Assembly (NCBI RefSeq): GCF_011759385.1 | Contig: NZ_JAARLY010000006.1 | Coordinates: 1-64,000 of the forward strand | Length of the DNA: 64,000 bases | Reading direction: 5' to 3' | Origin: Oleiagrimonas sp. C23AA | GTDB taxonomy: Bacteria > Pseudomonadota > Gammaproteobacteria > Xanthomonadales > Rhodanobacteraceae | Shown here: positions 8,391-16,068 of the stretch, one piece after another | How positions within the stretch are numbered: the stretch's first letter is position 1 | How the letters are laid out: each line of letters opens with the position of its first letter | Program-made: the position numbers and the translations under genes | The notes under the pieces: generated by a model | What the model was told of the DNA's origin: nothing | The model's input: only the letters and a program-made list of their open reading frames with translations | Databases searched by the model: none

Positions 8391-10172
8391 ATGACTTCCG
8401 ATCATCGGGATGATCATTTCCCGTCCATGCCGTCCCGCCGGCGATTCGTGCTGGGACTGGGCAGCGCGGCGGCCGGCCTGGCGCTCGCGCGACCGGCGCG
8501 GGCCTGGGCCGGCGACACGCGGCTGGCCGACCTGTCCGCCGGACAGAACGTCCTGCGCGGTACCCATTTCAACCTCGATCTCGCCGAAACCCCCATCAAC
8601 ATCACCGGCCGTCGCGTCATGGCGACGAGCATCAACGGGCAGGTCCCCGGACCGGTGCTGCGCTGGCGCAAGGGCGACCTGATCACACTGGACGTGCGCA
8701 ACCGCCTGGCGGTGTCCAGTTCCATCCACTGGCATGGCATCCTGTTGCCGTCCGACATGGACGGCGTACCCGGCCTGAGTTATGCCGGTATCGCGCCGCA
8801 CGGCATGTACCGCTACCACTTCCGCGTGCGTCAGTCGGGCACCTACTGGTATCACAGCCATACGCGCTTCCAGGAGCAGACCGGCCTGTACGGCGCCATC
8901 GTGATCGAGCCGCGCGACGGCGAACGCTTCCCGGCCGACCGCGACTACGTGATGGTGTTGTCGGACTGGAGCGATACCGACCCGGAGACCATCTACGCCA
9001 ACCTCAAGAAGATGGGCGACTACTACAGTCGCACCGAGCTGACCGTGCCTGAGCTGATGCGCGACGCCCGCGCCCAGGGCATCGCCACGGCACTGAAGCA
9101 GCGGCTGGCCTGGGACAAGATGCGCATGAGCCCGCGCGACCTGTCCGACGTCACCGGCTATACCTACACCTACCTGCTCAACGGCACGCCACCGGCCGGC
9201 AACTGGACCGGCCTGTTCCGTCGCGGCGAGAAGGTGCGGCTGCGTTTCGTCAATGCCTCGTCGATGACCTATTTCGACGTGCGCATCCCGGGCCTGAAGA
9301 TGACCGTGGTCGCCGCCGACGGCCAGGACATCGATCCGGTGTCGGTGGACGAGTTCCGCATCGGCGTGGCCGAGACGCTGGACGTGATCGTCGAACCGGC
9401 CGCCGACCGCGCCTGGAGCGTGTTCGCCCAGGCCATCGACCGCAGCGGCTTTGCGCTGGCCACGCTGGCGCCGCACGAAGGCATGCGGGCCGACGTGCCA
9501 TCCATGGATCCGATCCCCACCCTGACCATGGCCGACATGGGCATGGACATGGCCGGCATGAAGGGCATGGACAAAGGCAAGACGCACGACGGCCACGGTG
9601 GCGCATCGATGGCGGGCATGGCCGGCATGGGAATGTCTGCGCAGACGGTGCCCATCCACCATCACTACCCGACCGAGTACGGCCCGCAGAACACCAAGTG
9701 CATCGCGGTGGCCTCGACGGCGCTGGACGATCCCGGCGCCGGGCTGCGCCACAACGGCCGTCGCGTGCTGTCCTACGCCGACATGCACACCATCGGCGGT
9801 CCCATCGACCGGCGCGAACCGGCGCGCGAGATCGAACTGCACCTGACCGGCAACATGAACCGCTACATGTGGTCGTTCAACGGCGTGCCGTACGACCAGG
9901 CGCGGCCGATCCTGTTCCATCACGGCGAGCGCCTGCGCATCGTGCTGATCAACGACACGATGATGAACCACCCCATCCACATGCACGGCATGTGGAGCGA
10001 GGTGGAAACCGCCGACGGCGCGTTCCGCGTGCGCAAGCACACCGTCAACGTGCGGCCCGCGCAACGCATCAGCTACCGCGTGACCGCCGACGCGCTGGGG
10101 CGGTGGGCGTACCACTGCCACATGCTCTACCACATGGACAGCGGCATGTTCCGCGCCATCGTCGTGAAGTGA
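8391..10172 (+). CDS. copA: Periplasmic multicopper oxidase CopA
   Basis: A 593-residue copper-resistance multicopper oxidase. GAGGAGAG precedes the ATG by 6-7 bp. The N-terminus has a twin-arginine signal (PSRRRFVLGLGSAAAG), as expected for an enzyme exported folded with its copper. Copper-binding motifs are all present: SIHWHG, YWYHSHTRFQ, MNHPIHMHGMW and AYHCHMLYHMDSGM (type 1 and trinuclear ligands). The CopA-specific Met-rich linker is at about residues 380-415 (MADMGMDMAGMKGMDKGK and a second Met/Gly stretch). It oxidises Cu(I) and sequesters copper in the periplasm. copB follows after 10 bp. Confidence 0.95.
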   Translation: MTSDHRDDHFPSMPSRRRFVLGLGSAAAGLALARPARAWAGDTRLADLSAGQNVLRGTHFNLDLAETPINITGRRVMATSINGQVPGPVLRWRKGDLITLDVRNRLAVSSSIHWHGILLPSDMDGVPGLSYAGIAPHGMYRYHFRVRQSGTYWYHSHTRFQEQTGLYGAIVIEPRDGERFPADRDYVMVLSDWSDTDPETIYANLKKMGDYYSRTELTVPELMRDARAQGIATALKQRLAWDKMRMSPRDLSDVTGYTYTYLLNGTPPAGNWTGLFRRGEKVRLRFVNASSMTYFDVRIPGLKMTVVAADGQDIDPVSVDEFRIGVAETLDVIVEPAADRAWSVFAQAIDRSGFALATLAPHEGMRADVPSMDPIPTLTMADMGMDMAGMKGMDKGKTHDGHGGASMAGMAGMGMSAQTVPIHHHYPTEYGPQNTKCIAVASTALDDPGAGLRHNGRRVLSYADMHTIGGPIDRREPAREIELHLTGNMNRYMWSFNGVPYDQARPILFHHGERLRIVLINDTMMNHPIHMHGMWSEVETADGAFRVRKHTVNVRPAQRISYRVTADALGRWAYHCHMLYHMDSGMFRAIVVK

Positions 10173-10182
10173 GGAGGTTGCC

Positions 10183-11250
10183 ATGAAGACGATCGAACGC
10201 CCGCTGGCAACCCCCAACCGCCAGCGCATCCTGCCGTGGACCGCCCTTTTGCTGATGGTCACGGCCAGCGTCCCCGCCCTGGCCCGTCAGGCCTCTTCCC
10301 CGGAAGTCCCTGCGTCGAAGACCACGAACACCTCGATGCAGTCCGGCAAACACCGGTGCGTGCCCATGCAGGGCAAGCCGGATGATGCGCACCACGCGAT
10401 GAAACACAAGACCGCCCCTTCCACGGAGGGGTGCCGGATGGCCATGCAGGCCAAGGGCAAAGCGAAGACATCCATGCAAGGCATGCGCATGGACCACATG
10501 CAGATGCACCAGGCCAACCAGGACGCGCAACGCAACCCGCCGATCGGCAGCCTGCCGCGCAGCGACGGCTCGGCACCCAAGCCGTATGCGGCCTACGGCG
10601 TGACCCTGCGCATGCCCAATGACCCGTTGTTGTCGAAAGTCCAGCTGGACAGCCTGGAGTATGTGCACGGACGCGAGGGCTCGGCCCAGGCCTGGGATCT
10701 GCGCGCATGGGCCGGCCACAACCTCGACCGTGTGTGGCTGCGGACCGAGGGCACGCGCAGCCAGGGGCGCATCGAGGAAGGCGATGCCGAACTGCTCTGG
10801 GGCCACGCCATCAGCCCGTGGTGGGACCTGATGCTGGGCGCGCGCCACGACCTGGGACCCGGCCCGGCACGCAACTGGCTCGCTGCGGGCATCCAGGGCA
10901 TCGCCCCCTATCAGTTCGACTACGAAACCACGTTCTACCTGGGCCCCGGCGGGCGCAGTGCCTTGCGGGTGCGGGCCTCGCAGGAATGGCTGTTCACGCA
11001 GCGCCTGATCCTGGAGCCGGAGTTCGAGGCCAACGCCTACGGCCATACCGATCCGGCCCGCGGTCACGGCGCCGGCATCACCGACACCTCGCTCACGTTC
11101 CGGCTGCGCTACGAGTTCAGCAGGAAGTTCGCCCCCTACGTGGGTTATGCCTGGGTCCGCCAGTGGGGGGCCACGGCCGGCATGGCCCGGCGCGAGGGCA
11201 ACCCCGTGCTCGACCGGCAGATCCTGCTGGGCCTGCGGGTCTGGTTCTAG
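10183..11250 (+). CDS. copB: Outer-membrane copper resistance protein CopB
   Basis: A 355-residue outer-membrane protein in operon with copA (10-bp gap, GAGGAGGTTGCC before the ATG). A signal peptide ends near PALARQ. A Met/His-rich, probably disordered segment follows (HHAMKHKTAPSTEGCRMAMQ and MQGMRMDHMQMHQANQ), likely to bind copper. From about residue 125 a beta-barrel domain typical of CopB begins (PYAAYGVTLRMPNDPLL) and ends in the outer-membrane signature LLGLRVWF with a terminal Phe. CopA and CopB act together in copper tolerance, binding or exporting periplasmic copper. A decayed copy of its 3' third lies about 1.7 kb downstream. Confidence 0.93.
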   Translation: MKTIERPLATPNRQRILPWTALLLMVTASVPALARQASSPEVPASKTTNTSMQSGKHRCVPMQGKPDDAHHAMKHKTAPSTEGCRMAMQAKGKAKTSMQGMRMDHMQMHQANQDAQRNPPIGSLPRSDGSAPKPYAAYGVTLRMPNDPLLSKVQLDSLEYVHGREGSAQAWDLRAWAGHNLDRVWLRTEGTRSQGRIEEGDAELLWGHAISPWWDLMLGARHDLGPGPARNWLAAGIQGIAPYQFDYETTFYLGPGGRSALRVRASQEWLFTQRLILEPEFEANAYGHTDPARGHGAGITDTSLTFRLRYEFSRKFAPYVGYAWVRQWGATAGMARREGNPVLDRQILLGLRVWF

Positions 11251-11269
11251 ACGAGACCACCTGGCATCG

Positions 11270-11298
11270 GGGGCGTGTCGACACGCCCCTGACAGGGG
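11270..11298 (+). terminator. Palindrome downstream of copB, possible terminator
   Basis: A perfect 20-bp palindrome, GGGGCGTGTCGACACGCCCC, at 11270-11289 begins 19 bp after the copB stop. Its last four C can instead pair in CCCCTGACAGGGG (11286-11298), giving two mutually exclusive stems. There is no T run, so it is a weak candidate for intrinsic termination and could be an mRNA-stabilising end. Confidence 0.45.
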
Positions 11299-11542
11299 AG
11301 GACGCCGGGCCGGGCACCCTTCCGGCCCGGCCTCGATCGTCGTGGCCGTCGTGCCGTACCGGTCGCGGCGGCAGGCGGCTCCGGTCCGGTTGCGCAACCG
11401 GGGCGATCGCGCATTGCCGGGGCCAGATGCCGTTGGTGCCATTGCGATTGACCGGCATCAAGGACCGATCGCCCGCTTTCCCTAGGCTGTGGGTAGGGGC
11501 GCACGCCCGTATGCAGGCCGGAACGTTCACAGGACAACGATC

Positions 11543-11968
11543 ATGACCCGGATATTTCGACGTTCGCACTTCATGGGAGCCCTCTTTTTCGCTATCGCAG
11601 GAGCGGCCCTGTTACTGGCCACCACCCCATGGACACGCGCATCGGAGCCTGCGCTGCCCAGGGGCAGTGGTATCTCGTCGTGGCATGAAAACGGCAGCCA
11701 GGGACGCTACGTCGTCGAATTGCTTGCAGGCACGCTGCCCGCCGCTGCGGCAGGGGGGCTGCACGGAACAGTCATGACGGATGCCGACTGCGCACCCGAT
11801 GCCCAGGGACTGAACCACTGCCACAACGTGATCGTCCTGGACGATGCCACGCGCGTGACCGTCATCAACCATCACCAGATGAGCCGCCATCACTGCCTGC
11901 GGCCGGGTGAGTCCGTGCGGATGACACCGCTGGTGGGACACTGGGCGACCGTTCAGACGCTCGATTGA
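11543..11968 (+). CDS. Secreted protein of unknown function with His/Cys cluster
   Basis: A protein of 141 residues. The ATG at 11543 is preceded by AGGACAACG; in-frame sequence upstream is not convincing. The N-terminus (RRSHFMGALFFAIAGAALLL, ending near RASE) is a signal peptide or anchor. The mature part carries TDADCAPDAQGLNHCHNVIV and INHHQMSRHHCLRPGESV, so three Cys and several His sit close together, suggesting metal binding. I do not recognise the family. It lies in the copper block between copB and a DUF4396 gene, which supports, but does not prove, a role in copper handling. Confidence 0.6.
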   Translation: MTRIFRRSHFMGALFFAIAGAALLLATTPWTRASEPALPRGSGISSWHENGSQGRYVVELLAGTLPAAAAGGLHGTVMTDADCAPDAQGLNHCHNVIVLDDATRVTVINHHQMSRHHCLRPGESVRMTPLVGHWATVQTLD

Positions 11969-12052
11969 GCGCATCATGTCCGCGGCGGGAACCGCATGGG
12001 TAGTTGACTGCGTCCATTCAGCAACAACCCGGTGGACACCAGGACGGGAGCG

Positions 12053-12907
12053 ATGATGCTGGACGGTGTGATGCTGCTCTGGTTCGTGCTGACGGCGATA
12101 TCGGTGCTGTACGTGGGCATCGATATTCGTTCGACGCCGGCCTCCCCGGTACTCAAGTGGGGCTTCGTCCTGCTGACCGCGTACACCGGTCCGGTCGGCG
12201 CGTTCCTGTATGTGCTCGGCTGCCGCGAACCTCTGCCGGGGGTGCACGAGCGCTACACCATGGTGCGCTGGCGGCAGGTGCTCGGGTCAACGATGCACTG
12301 CGTCGCCGGCGATGGCATCGGCATTCTGGTCGGGGCCGTGATTGCCGCACTGACCGAGCTGTCGGGCTTCGGCGATGTCGCGCTGGAGTATGTGCTGGGC
12401 TTCGGATTCGGCTGGAGCATCTTCCAGTCACTGTTCATGCGCGACATGGCAGACGGCTCGTACATGCGTGCCCTTGTCGGCACGTTCTTCCCGGAGCTGC
12501 TTTCCATGAACAGCCTCATGGCCGGCATGGTGCCCGTCATGACCGTGGCCAGGGCCCATGTGGCCGGCAGCCGGGACCCCTCTCATCCCGCCTTCTGGTT
12601 CGTGATGTCGATGGCCCTGCTGGTCGGTTTCGTGACTGCGTATCCGATGAACTGGTGGCTGGTCACACGCCGCCTGAAGCACGGGATGATGACCGTGCGC
12701 CCCCCGGCGCAGACCACTGGCGACGCCGAAGTATCGACGCCAGGCCACGGGACCGCGCCCATGCATGGGCATCGCAACCGCGGGGCTGACATGCCGCACT
12801 CCCGGGAAGCGCCGGTAACCGGTCAGACGCTGGCTGCCATGACGGCCCTGTCCTTCGCGGTGCTTGCCCTGGGCCTGGGTCTTGCCATGTTCTTCGGAAG
12901 GCTCTGA
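12053..12907 (+). CDS. DUF4396 integral membrane protein (first copy)
   Basis: A membrane protein of about 284 residues starting at ATG 12053, with GACGGGAG placed as ribosome-binding site; a GTG at 12032 is an alternative. At least six hydrophobic segments are visible. The first region (MLLWFVLTAISVLYVGIDI, then LKWGFVLLTAYTGPVGAFLY) and the core STMHCVAGDGIGILVGAVIA with a central His-Cys match DUF4396 proteins. The segment FVTAYPMNWWLV matches FFTTYPVNWLLI in the second copy at 14030. A linker of about 60 residues with several His and an extra C-terminal TM are added. Function is unknown; the conserved Cys and His suggest a metal site. Confidence 0.75.
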   Translation: MMLDGVMLLWFVLTAISVLYVGIDIRSTPASPVLKWGFVLLTAYTGPVGAFLYVLGCREPLPGVHERYTMVRWRQVLGSTMHCVAGDGIGILVGAVIAALTELSGFGDVALEYVLGFGFGWSIFQSLFMRDMADGSYMRALVGTFFPELLSMNSLMAGMVPVMTVARAHVAGSRDPSHPAFWFVMSMALLVGFVTAYPMNWWLVTRRLKHGMMTVRPPAQTTGDAEVSTPGHGTAPMHGHRNRGADMPHSREAPVTGQTLAAMTALSFAVLALGLGLAMFFGRL

Positions 12908-12949
12908 CCGCGTCCATGGTGCATCCCGTCTCCTGCCTGTTTCCGGAGA

Positions 12950-13352
12950 CACCGGTGGGTCTTTTGCTGGGCGTGCGTCACGATCCCGGCCCGGCCCGCA
13001 ACGGGATCGCTGAAACACCCGGGGCATCGCACCGCCCCGTTGGCGCAGGCTCCATCCGGATCCGGGCGGACGCAGCTGCACCGGAGCGCAGGAATGGCTG
13101 TTCGCGCAGCGTCTGGCCCTGACCCGGGGTCGGAGGCCAACGCCCACGGGCGCTCCCGTCCGGCCCCGGGTCAGGGCACCGGCATCACCGCCCCCTTCGT
13201 TCACGTTCCGTCCGCATGGTAAATTCAGCATGAGGACACCGGGATGGGCTACGCTGGAGCCCGCCAGCGGGGGCCACGGCGGGCAGGGCCAGGCACGGCA
13301 GCAACCCGTGCCCGACCGAAAGATTTTGCTGGGTCTCCGGGTCTGTCTCTAG
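12950..13352 (+). pseudogene. Decayed copy of the copB 3' end
   Basis: This 475-bp gap is not empty. From about 12950 to the TAG at 13350-13352 it aligns by eye with copB from about 10816 to its stop at 11250. Matches include CAGGAATGGCTGTTC (13091 and 10980), GAGGCCAACGCC, GGCACCGGCATCACCG versus GGCGCCGGCATCACCG, and the end TGCTGGG-CT-CGGGTCTG-TCTAG. Several indels break the frame, so no protein can be made. It is a relic of a second copB, sitting upstream of the cytochrome and second DUF4396 gene just as copB sits upstream of the first DUF4396 gene. Confidence 0.8.
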
Positions 13353-13382
13353 ACGATCCCGAAAAATATGGGGAGGAGCCCT

Positions 13383-14009
13383 ATGAAAAATCTCAAGGTC
13401 GTGATCGCCACGCTGGTCGTGGCGATCGTCGTCGGCGTTGCCGGTGTGGGCATCTGGGCCTGGTCCGGCACCTACACCATCGGCGCGGACGTGCCGCACT
13501 GGCCGGTGACGTATGACTTCCTGGCCTGGTTCCGCAACCGTGCGATTGCCCACCACGATGCCTCGGTGAAAGTGCCGTCGGATCTGGAATCGCCGGCACG
13601 CGTGCAGCTGGGCGCCGAGCATTACTCCGAGATGTGCACCGGCTGCCATCTCAAGCCCGGCAAGTCCGGCGACGAGATGCGCAAGGGGCTGTATCCCACG
13701 CCACCGGACTTCTCGCGCATGAAGCACCCGGTCGACCCGCAGATGGCCTTCTGGATCATCAAGCACGGCATCAAGCTCACCGCCATGCCGGCCTGGGGCA
13801 AGACGCACAGCGACCGGAAGATCTGGGCGATGGTGGCCTTCGTGCGCAAGCTGCCCGGCATGACGCCCGCGCAGTACAAGGCCTACACGGCGCAAGATCA
13901 CGGCGATGACGACCACGATGCCCCGGCGAGCAGCAGTTCGGCCGGAACGCCCGCTTCCGCGTCCACTGCCGCTTCACCCGCCAGCAGCAACACTACGTCT
14001 CCGCATTGA
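13383..14009 (+). CDS. Membrane-anchored monoheme cytochrome c
   Basis: A 208-residue protein; GGGGAGGAG lies 6 bp before ATG 13383. An N-terminal membrane anchor (VVIATLVVAIVVGVAGVGIW) is followed by a class I cytochrome domain with the heme motif CTGCH (near residue 84) and distal Met candidates in LTAMPAWGKTHSDRKIW. The C-terminus is a Ser/Ala/Thr-rich, low-complexity tail preceded by DHGDDDHD. It would carry electrons at the periplasmic face of the inner membrane. It starts 30 bp after the copB relic and is followed after 20 bp by a DUF4396 gene, suggesting a shared transcript. Its redox partner is unknown. Confidence 0.85.
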   Translation: MKNLKVVIATLVVAIVVGVAGVGIWAWSGTYTIGADVPHWPVTYDFLAWFRNRAIAHHDASVKVPSDLESPARVQLGAEHYSEMCTGCHLKPGKSGDEMRKGLYPTPPDFSRMKHPVDPQMAFWIIKHGIKLTAMPAWGKTHSDRKIWAMVAFVRKLPGMTPAQYKAYTAQDHGDDDHDAPASSSSAGTPASASTAASPASSNTTSPH

Positions 14010-14029
14010 TTCAACCAGGGGGACTGCCG

Positions 14030-14722
14030 ATGCTCGAGGCACTGGCGATCGCCAACATCGTCGTTTCGATCCTGCTGATGCTGTGGTCGATCGTGGACGT
14101 CAACCGGCGCCCGCCGCCAATGGCCGTGATGAAGTGGGTCTGGCCGCTGACGTTCCTGTGGGGCGGATTGTTCGCCCTGCTGATGTACCTGTGGTTCGGC
14201 CGCGCCCCCGAGAGTGGCGCGTCGCACCACCACCATCATCATGACCACGGGCACGGACACGGCCAGCGCCCGATGTGGCAGAGCGTGGCGCTGGGCGCAA
14301 CGCACTGCGGCGCCGGCTGCTCGCTCGCCGACATGGTGGTCGAGGGCGGCATGTTCGTGCTGGGCCTCGGCTTCGTGGTGCTCGGGCACGAGGTGTTCGG
14401 CAACTGGGTGGTCGACTACATCGCCGCCCTGGCCATCGGCGTCGTGTTCCAATATGCGGCACTGGCGCCGATGTCGGACGAACCCCGCGGCACCGTCGCC
14501 TGGAAGTCGTTCAAGTCGGACATCCTGTCGCTCTCATTCTGGCAGATCGGCATGTACGGCTGGATGGCCATCAGCATCTTCGCCCTGTTCGGTCGCTCGG
14601 CGATGGAGCCCGATCACTGGCTGTTCTGGTGGATGATGCAGTTCGCCATGGTGTTCGGCTTTTTCACCACGTACCCGGTGAACTGGCTGCTGATCCGGGC
14701 CGGCGTGAAGGAGGCAATGTAG
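14030..14722 (+). CDS. DUF4396 integral membrane protein (second copy, His-rich loop)
   Basis: A 230-residue membrane protein from ATG 14030 with GGGGGAC upstream; 20 bp after the cytochrome gene. It has five or six TM segments, the DUF4396 hallmark GATHCGAGCSLADMVVEGG with a His-Cys and second Cys, and FFTTYPVNWLLIRAGV near the C-terminus. A cytoplasmic or periplasmic loop near residue 65 carries six consecutive His followed by DHGHGHGQ, a likely metal-binding stretch. It is a paralogue of the gene at 12053. Function is unknown; a role in copper or heme-copper assembly is inference. Confidence 0.78.
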   Translation: MLEALAIANIVVSILLMLWSIVDVNRRPPPMAVMKWVWPLTFLWGGLFALLMYLWFGRAPESGASHHHHHHDHGHGHGQRPMWQSVALGATHCGAGCSLADMVVEGGMFVLGLGFVVLGHEVFGNWVVDYIAALAIGVVFQYAALAPMSDEPRGTVAWKSFKSDILSLSFWQIGMYGWMAISIFALFGRSAMEPDHWLFWWMMQFAMVFGFFTTYPVNWLLIRAGVKEAM

Positions 14723-14736
14723 GCCGGTTCGTGATG

Positions 14737-14754
14737 CCGGGCGCAAACGCCCGG
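14737..14754. terminator. Compact bidirectional hairpin between convergent genes
   Basis: CCGGGCG-CAAA-CGCCCGG at 14737-14754 is a perfect 7-bp stem with a 4-base loop lying exactly between the stop of the DUF4396 gene (14722) and that of the convergent cytochrome gene (14757). There is no T run. It probably marks the end of both transcripts. Confidence 0.55.
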
Positions 14755-14756
14755 TG

Positions 14757-15425
14757 TCACTGGTGCGCGGCCACGTAGTCGGCGACCGCCTGCGCCTGCT
14801 GCACCGTCATGGCGCCCGCTACGCGGCTCATCATCATCGCCGGACGCGTGCCATCGGCGAATGCCTTCAGCTGGCCGACCACATAGACGGCATGCTGGCC
14901 GTACAGCGAAGGTGCGCGGCGCCCCGTCATCATGCCCATCATGGACATGTGGCCCGAGCCCATGCGGCCCATCATGCCCGTGCCTGCCGCGTGGCAGGCC
15001 GCACAGGCGGGCACGCGGCCGTCGGATGAACCGTACAGGAAAAGCCGACGCCCCTGCGCCATCAGGGCGGGCGGCCCCGCCGGGTCGCTGCCGCGTGGCT
15101 GGCCGGCAAAGAAGGTCGCCACATCCCGCAGATCCCCATCGGACAGGGGCGCCACGATGGTGGCCATCACCGTCGACGGGCGCGTGCCGTCCCTGAATGT
15201 CGATAGCTGTCGATACAGATAGCGGGCCCTCTGGCCGGCCAGCCGGGGGTAGGTGGGTACGGTGCTGTTGCCGTCGTTGGCATGGCATGCAGCACAGCGC
15301 GCCTTGGCAACGACCTGCCCGTGTGCTGCGTCGCCTCCGACGGCATCGCCGAAAAAGGAACACCCGCTCAGCAGCATGATGGCGGCGACCGCCGCCATCA
15401 TGCGCAAGCGGGCTCGCGAGGACAC
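14757..15425 (-). CDS. Two-domain cytochrome c lipoprotein (cytochrome c4 type)
   Basis: A secreted diheme cytochrome of about 222 residues. The most sensible start is GTG 15425, giving VSSRARLRMMAAVAAIMLLSG then a lipobox Cys (LSGCS); ATG 15401 is also possible, and an open frame to 15506 overlaps the next gene. Domain 1 has CAACH with PRLAGQRARYLYRQLSTF; domain 2 has CAACH with PSLYGQHAVYVVGQLKAF. This duplicated layout is that of cytochrome c4, an electron donor to terminal oxidases. An unusual Met/Gly insert (GMMGRMGSGHMSMMGMMTG) in domain 2 may bind copper. It follows the Met-rich gene on the same strand, probably in one operon. Confidence 0.82.
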   Translation of the reverse strand: MSSRARLRMMAAVAAIMLLSGCSFFGDAVGGDAAHGQVVAKARCAACHANDGNSTVPTYPRLAGQRARYLYRQLSTFRDGTRPSTVMATIVAPLSDGDLRDVATFFAGQPRGSDPAGPPALMAQGRRLFLYGSSDGRVPACAACHAAGTGMMGRMGSGHMSMMGMMTGRRAPSLYGQHAVYVVGQLKAFADGTRPAMMMSRVAGAMTVQQAQAVADYVAAHQ

Positions 15426-15493
15426 GCGCGAACCCGCCGCAACGGGGCCAGGCACCCAGGGCAGCGAAGGCCGGACCGAGCGGAACCGGCCGC

Positions 15494-15937
15494 CTACTGG
15501 GTGCATCCCATCGCCTGCATGGCCTTCTGGTGCTGCATCATCTGGCCCATCATCATCTGCATCATCCGGCCGTTGGCCATCATGCCGCCGGAGCCGCTCA
15601 TGCCGCCGCCCATCATGCCCGGGCCCATGCCGCCGCTACCGCGCTTGCCCCCCTGACCCATCATCATGTGCAGGGTGCTCTGCATGGTGCGCATGTGGGC
15701 ATCGAGCAGCTTCGAACGCGCGGCCGGATCGTGTGCGGCACGCAGCTGCATCATCTGCCCACGCATGATCTGCATGTTCTTGTTGAACGCGGCCTGCGAT
15801 GCGGGTGTGACGCTGCTGCTCGCACTGGCAGGAGCCTGGGCGCCCGAGGGACCGGCCATGGCGGGCAGGCCCGCTGTGGCAAGAAGCAACGCCGCCACTG
15901 TAGCGGCAATGCAGCGTTTCAGTGCACGTGTGGACAT
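15494..15937 (-). CDS. Met-rich secreted protein (copy 1), putative periplasmic copper binder
   Basis: A 147-residue protein with a clear signal peptide (ALKRCIAATVAALLLATAG, ending near PAMAG) and GAGGTCACG before the ATG. The middle part is helical (FNKNMQIMRGQMMQLRAAHD, AHMRTMQSTLHMMMGQGG). The C-terminal third is almost only Met, Gly, Gln and Ser (GMGPGMMGGGMSGSGGMM, MMQMMMGQMMQHQKAMQ) and ends with one Cys. Methionine clusters in the periplasm typically bind Cu(I) or Ag(I). It has a close paralogue at 21042-21497. An FNR/ANR-like box with a well-placed -10 lies about 90 bp upstream. I do not know a named family. Confidence 0.75.
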   Translation of the reverse strand: MSTRALKRCIAATVAALLLATAGLPAMAGPSGAQAPASASSSVTPASQAAFNKNMQIMRGQMMQLRAAHDPAARSKLLDAHMRTMQSTLHMMMGQGGKRGSGGMGPGMMGGGMSGSGGMMANGRMMQMMMGQMMQHQKAMQAMGCTQ

Positions 15938-16000
15938 GATCGTGACCTCCTGCTGTGGAATTCAACGCCGGGCTGGGCGGCATGCCCATCCAGCGCATCA

Positions 16001-16041
16001 AGACTAGCCCGGGATGCGCACCGGTCATTGACGTGCATCAA
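16001..16041 (-). promoter_or_regulatory. FNR/ANR-type promoter of Met-rich gene copy 1
   Basis: The box TTGAC-GTGC-ATCAA lies at 16028-16041 (one base off the FNR consensus TTGAT-N4-ATCAA). Read toward the Met-rich gene, a -10-like TAGTCT (16006-16001) follows after 21 bp, almost exactly the class II FNR spacing. The gene start is 64 bp further on. Seen directly; regulator identity is inferred. Confidence 0.7.
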
Positions 16042-16068
16042 TCCGGCGCGCTCGAGGACACCTGCAAT

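Noticed and set aside
7677-10262. 861-codon minus-strand open frame opposite copA
   Set aside because: The composition (Val/His/Gly/Arg-rich) is a mirror of copA codons; no domain or ribosome site is visible.
12001-12052. FNR-like half site TTGAC near 12004 before the first DUF4396 gene
   Set aside because: The second half (expected ATCAA or GTCAA) is missing; only one half site matches.
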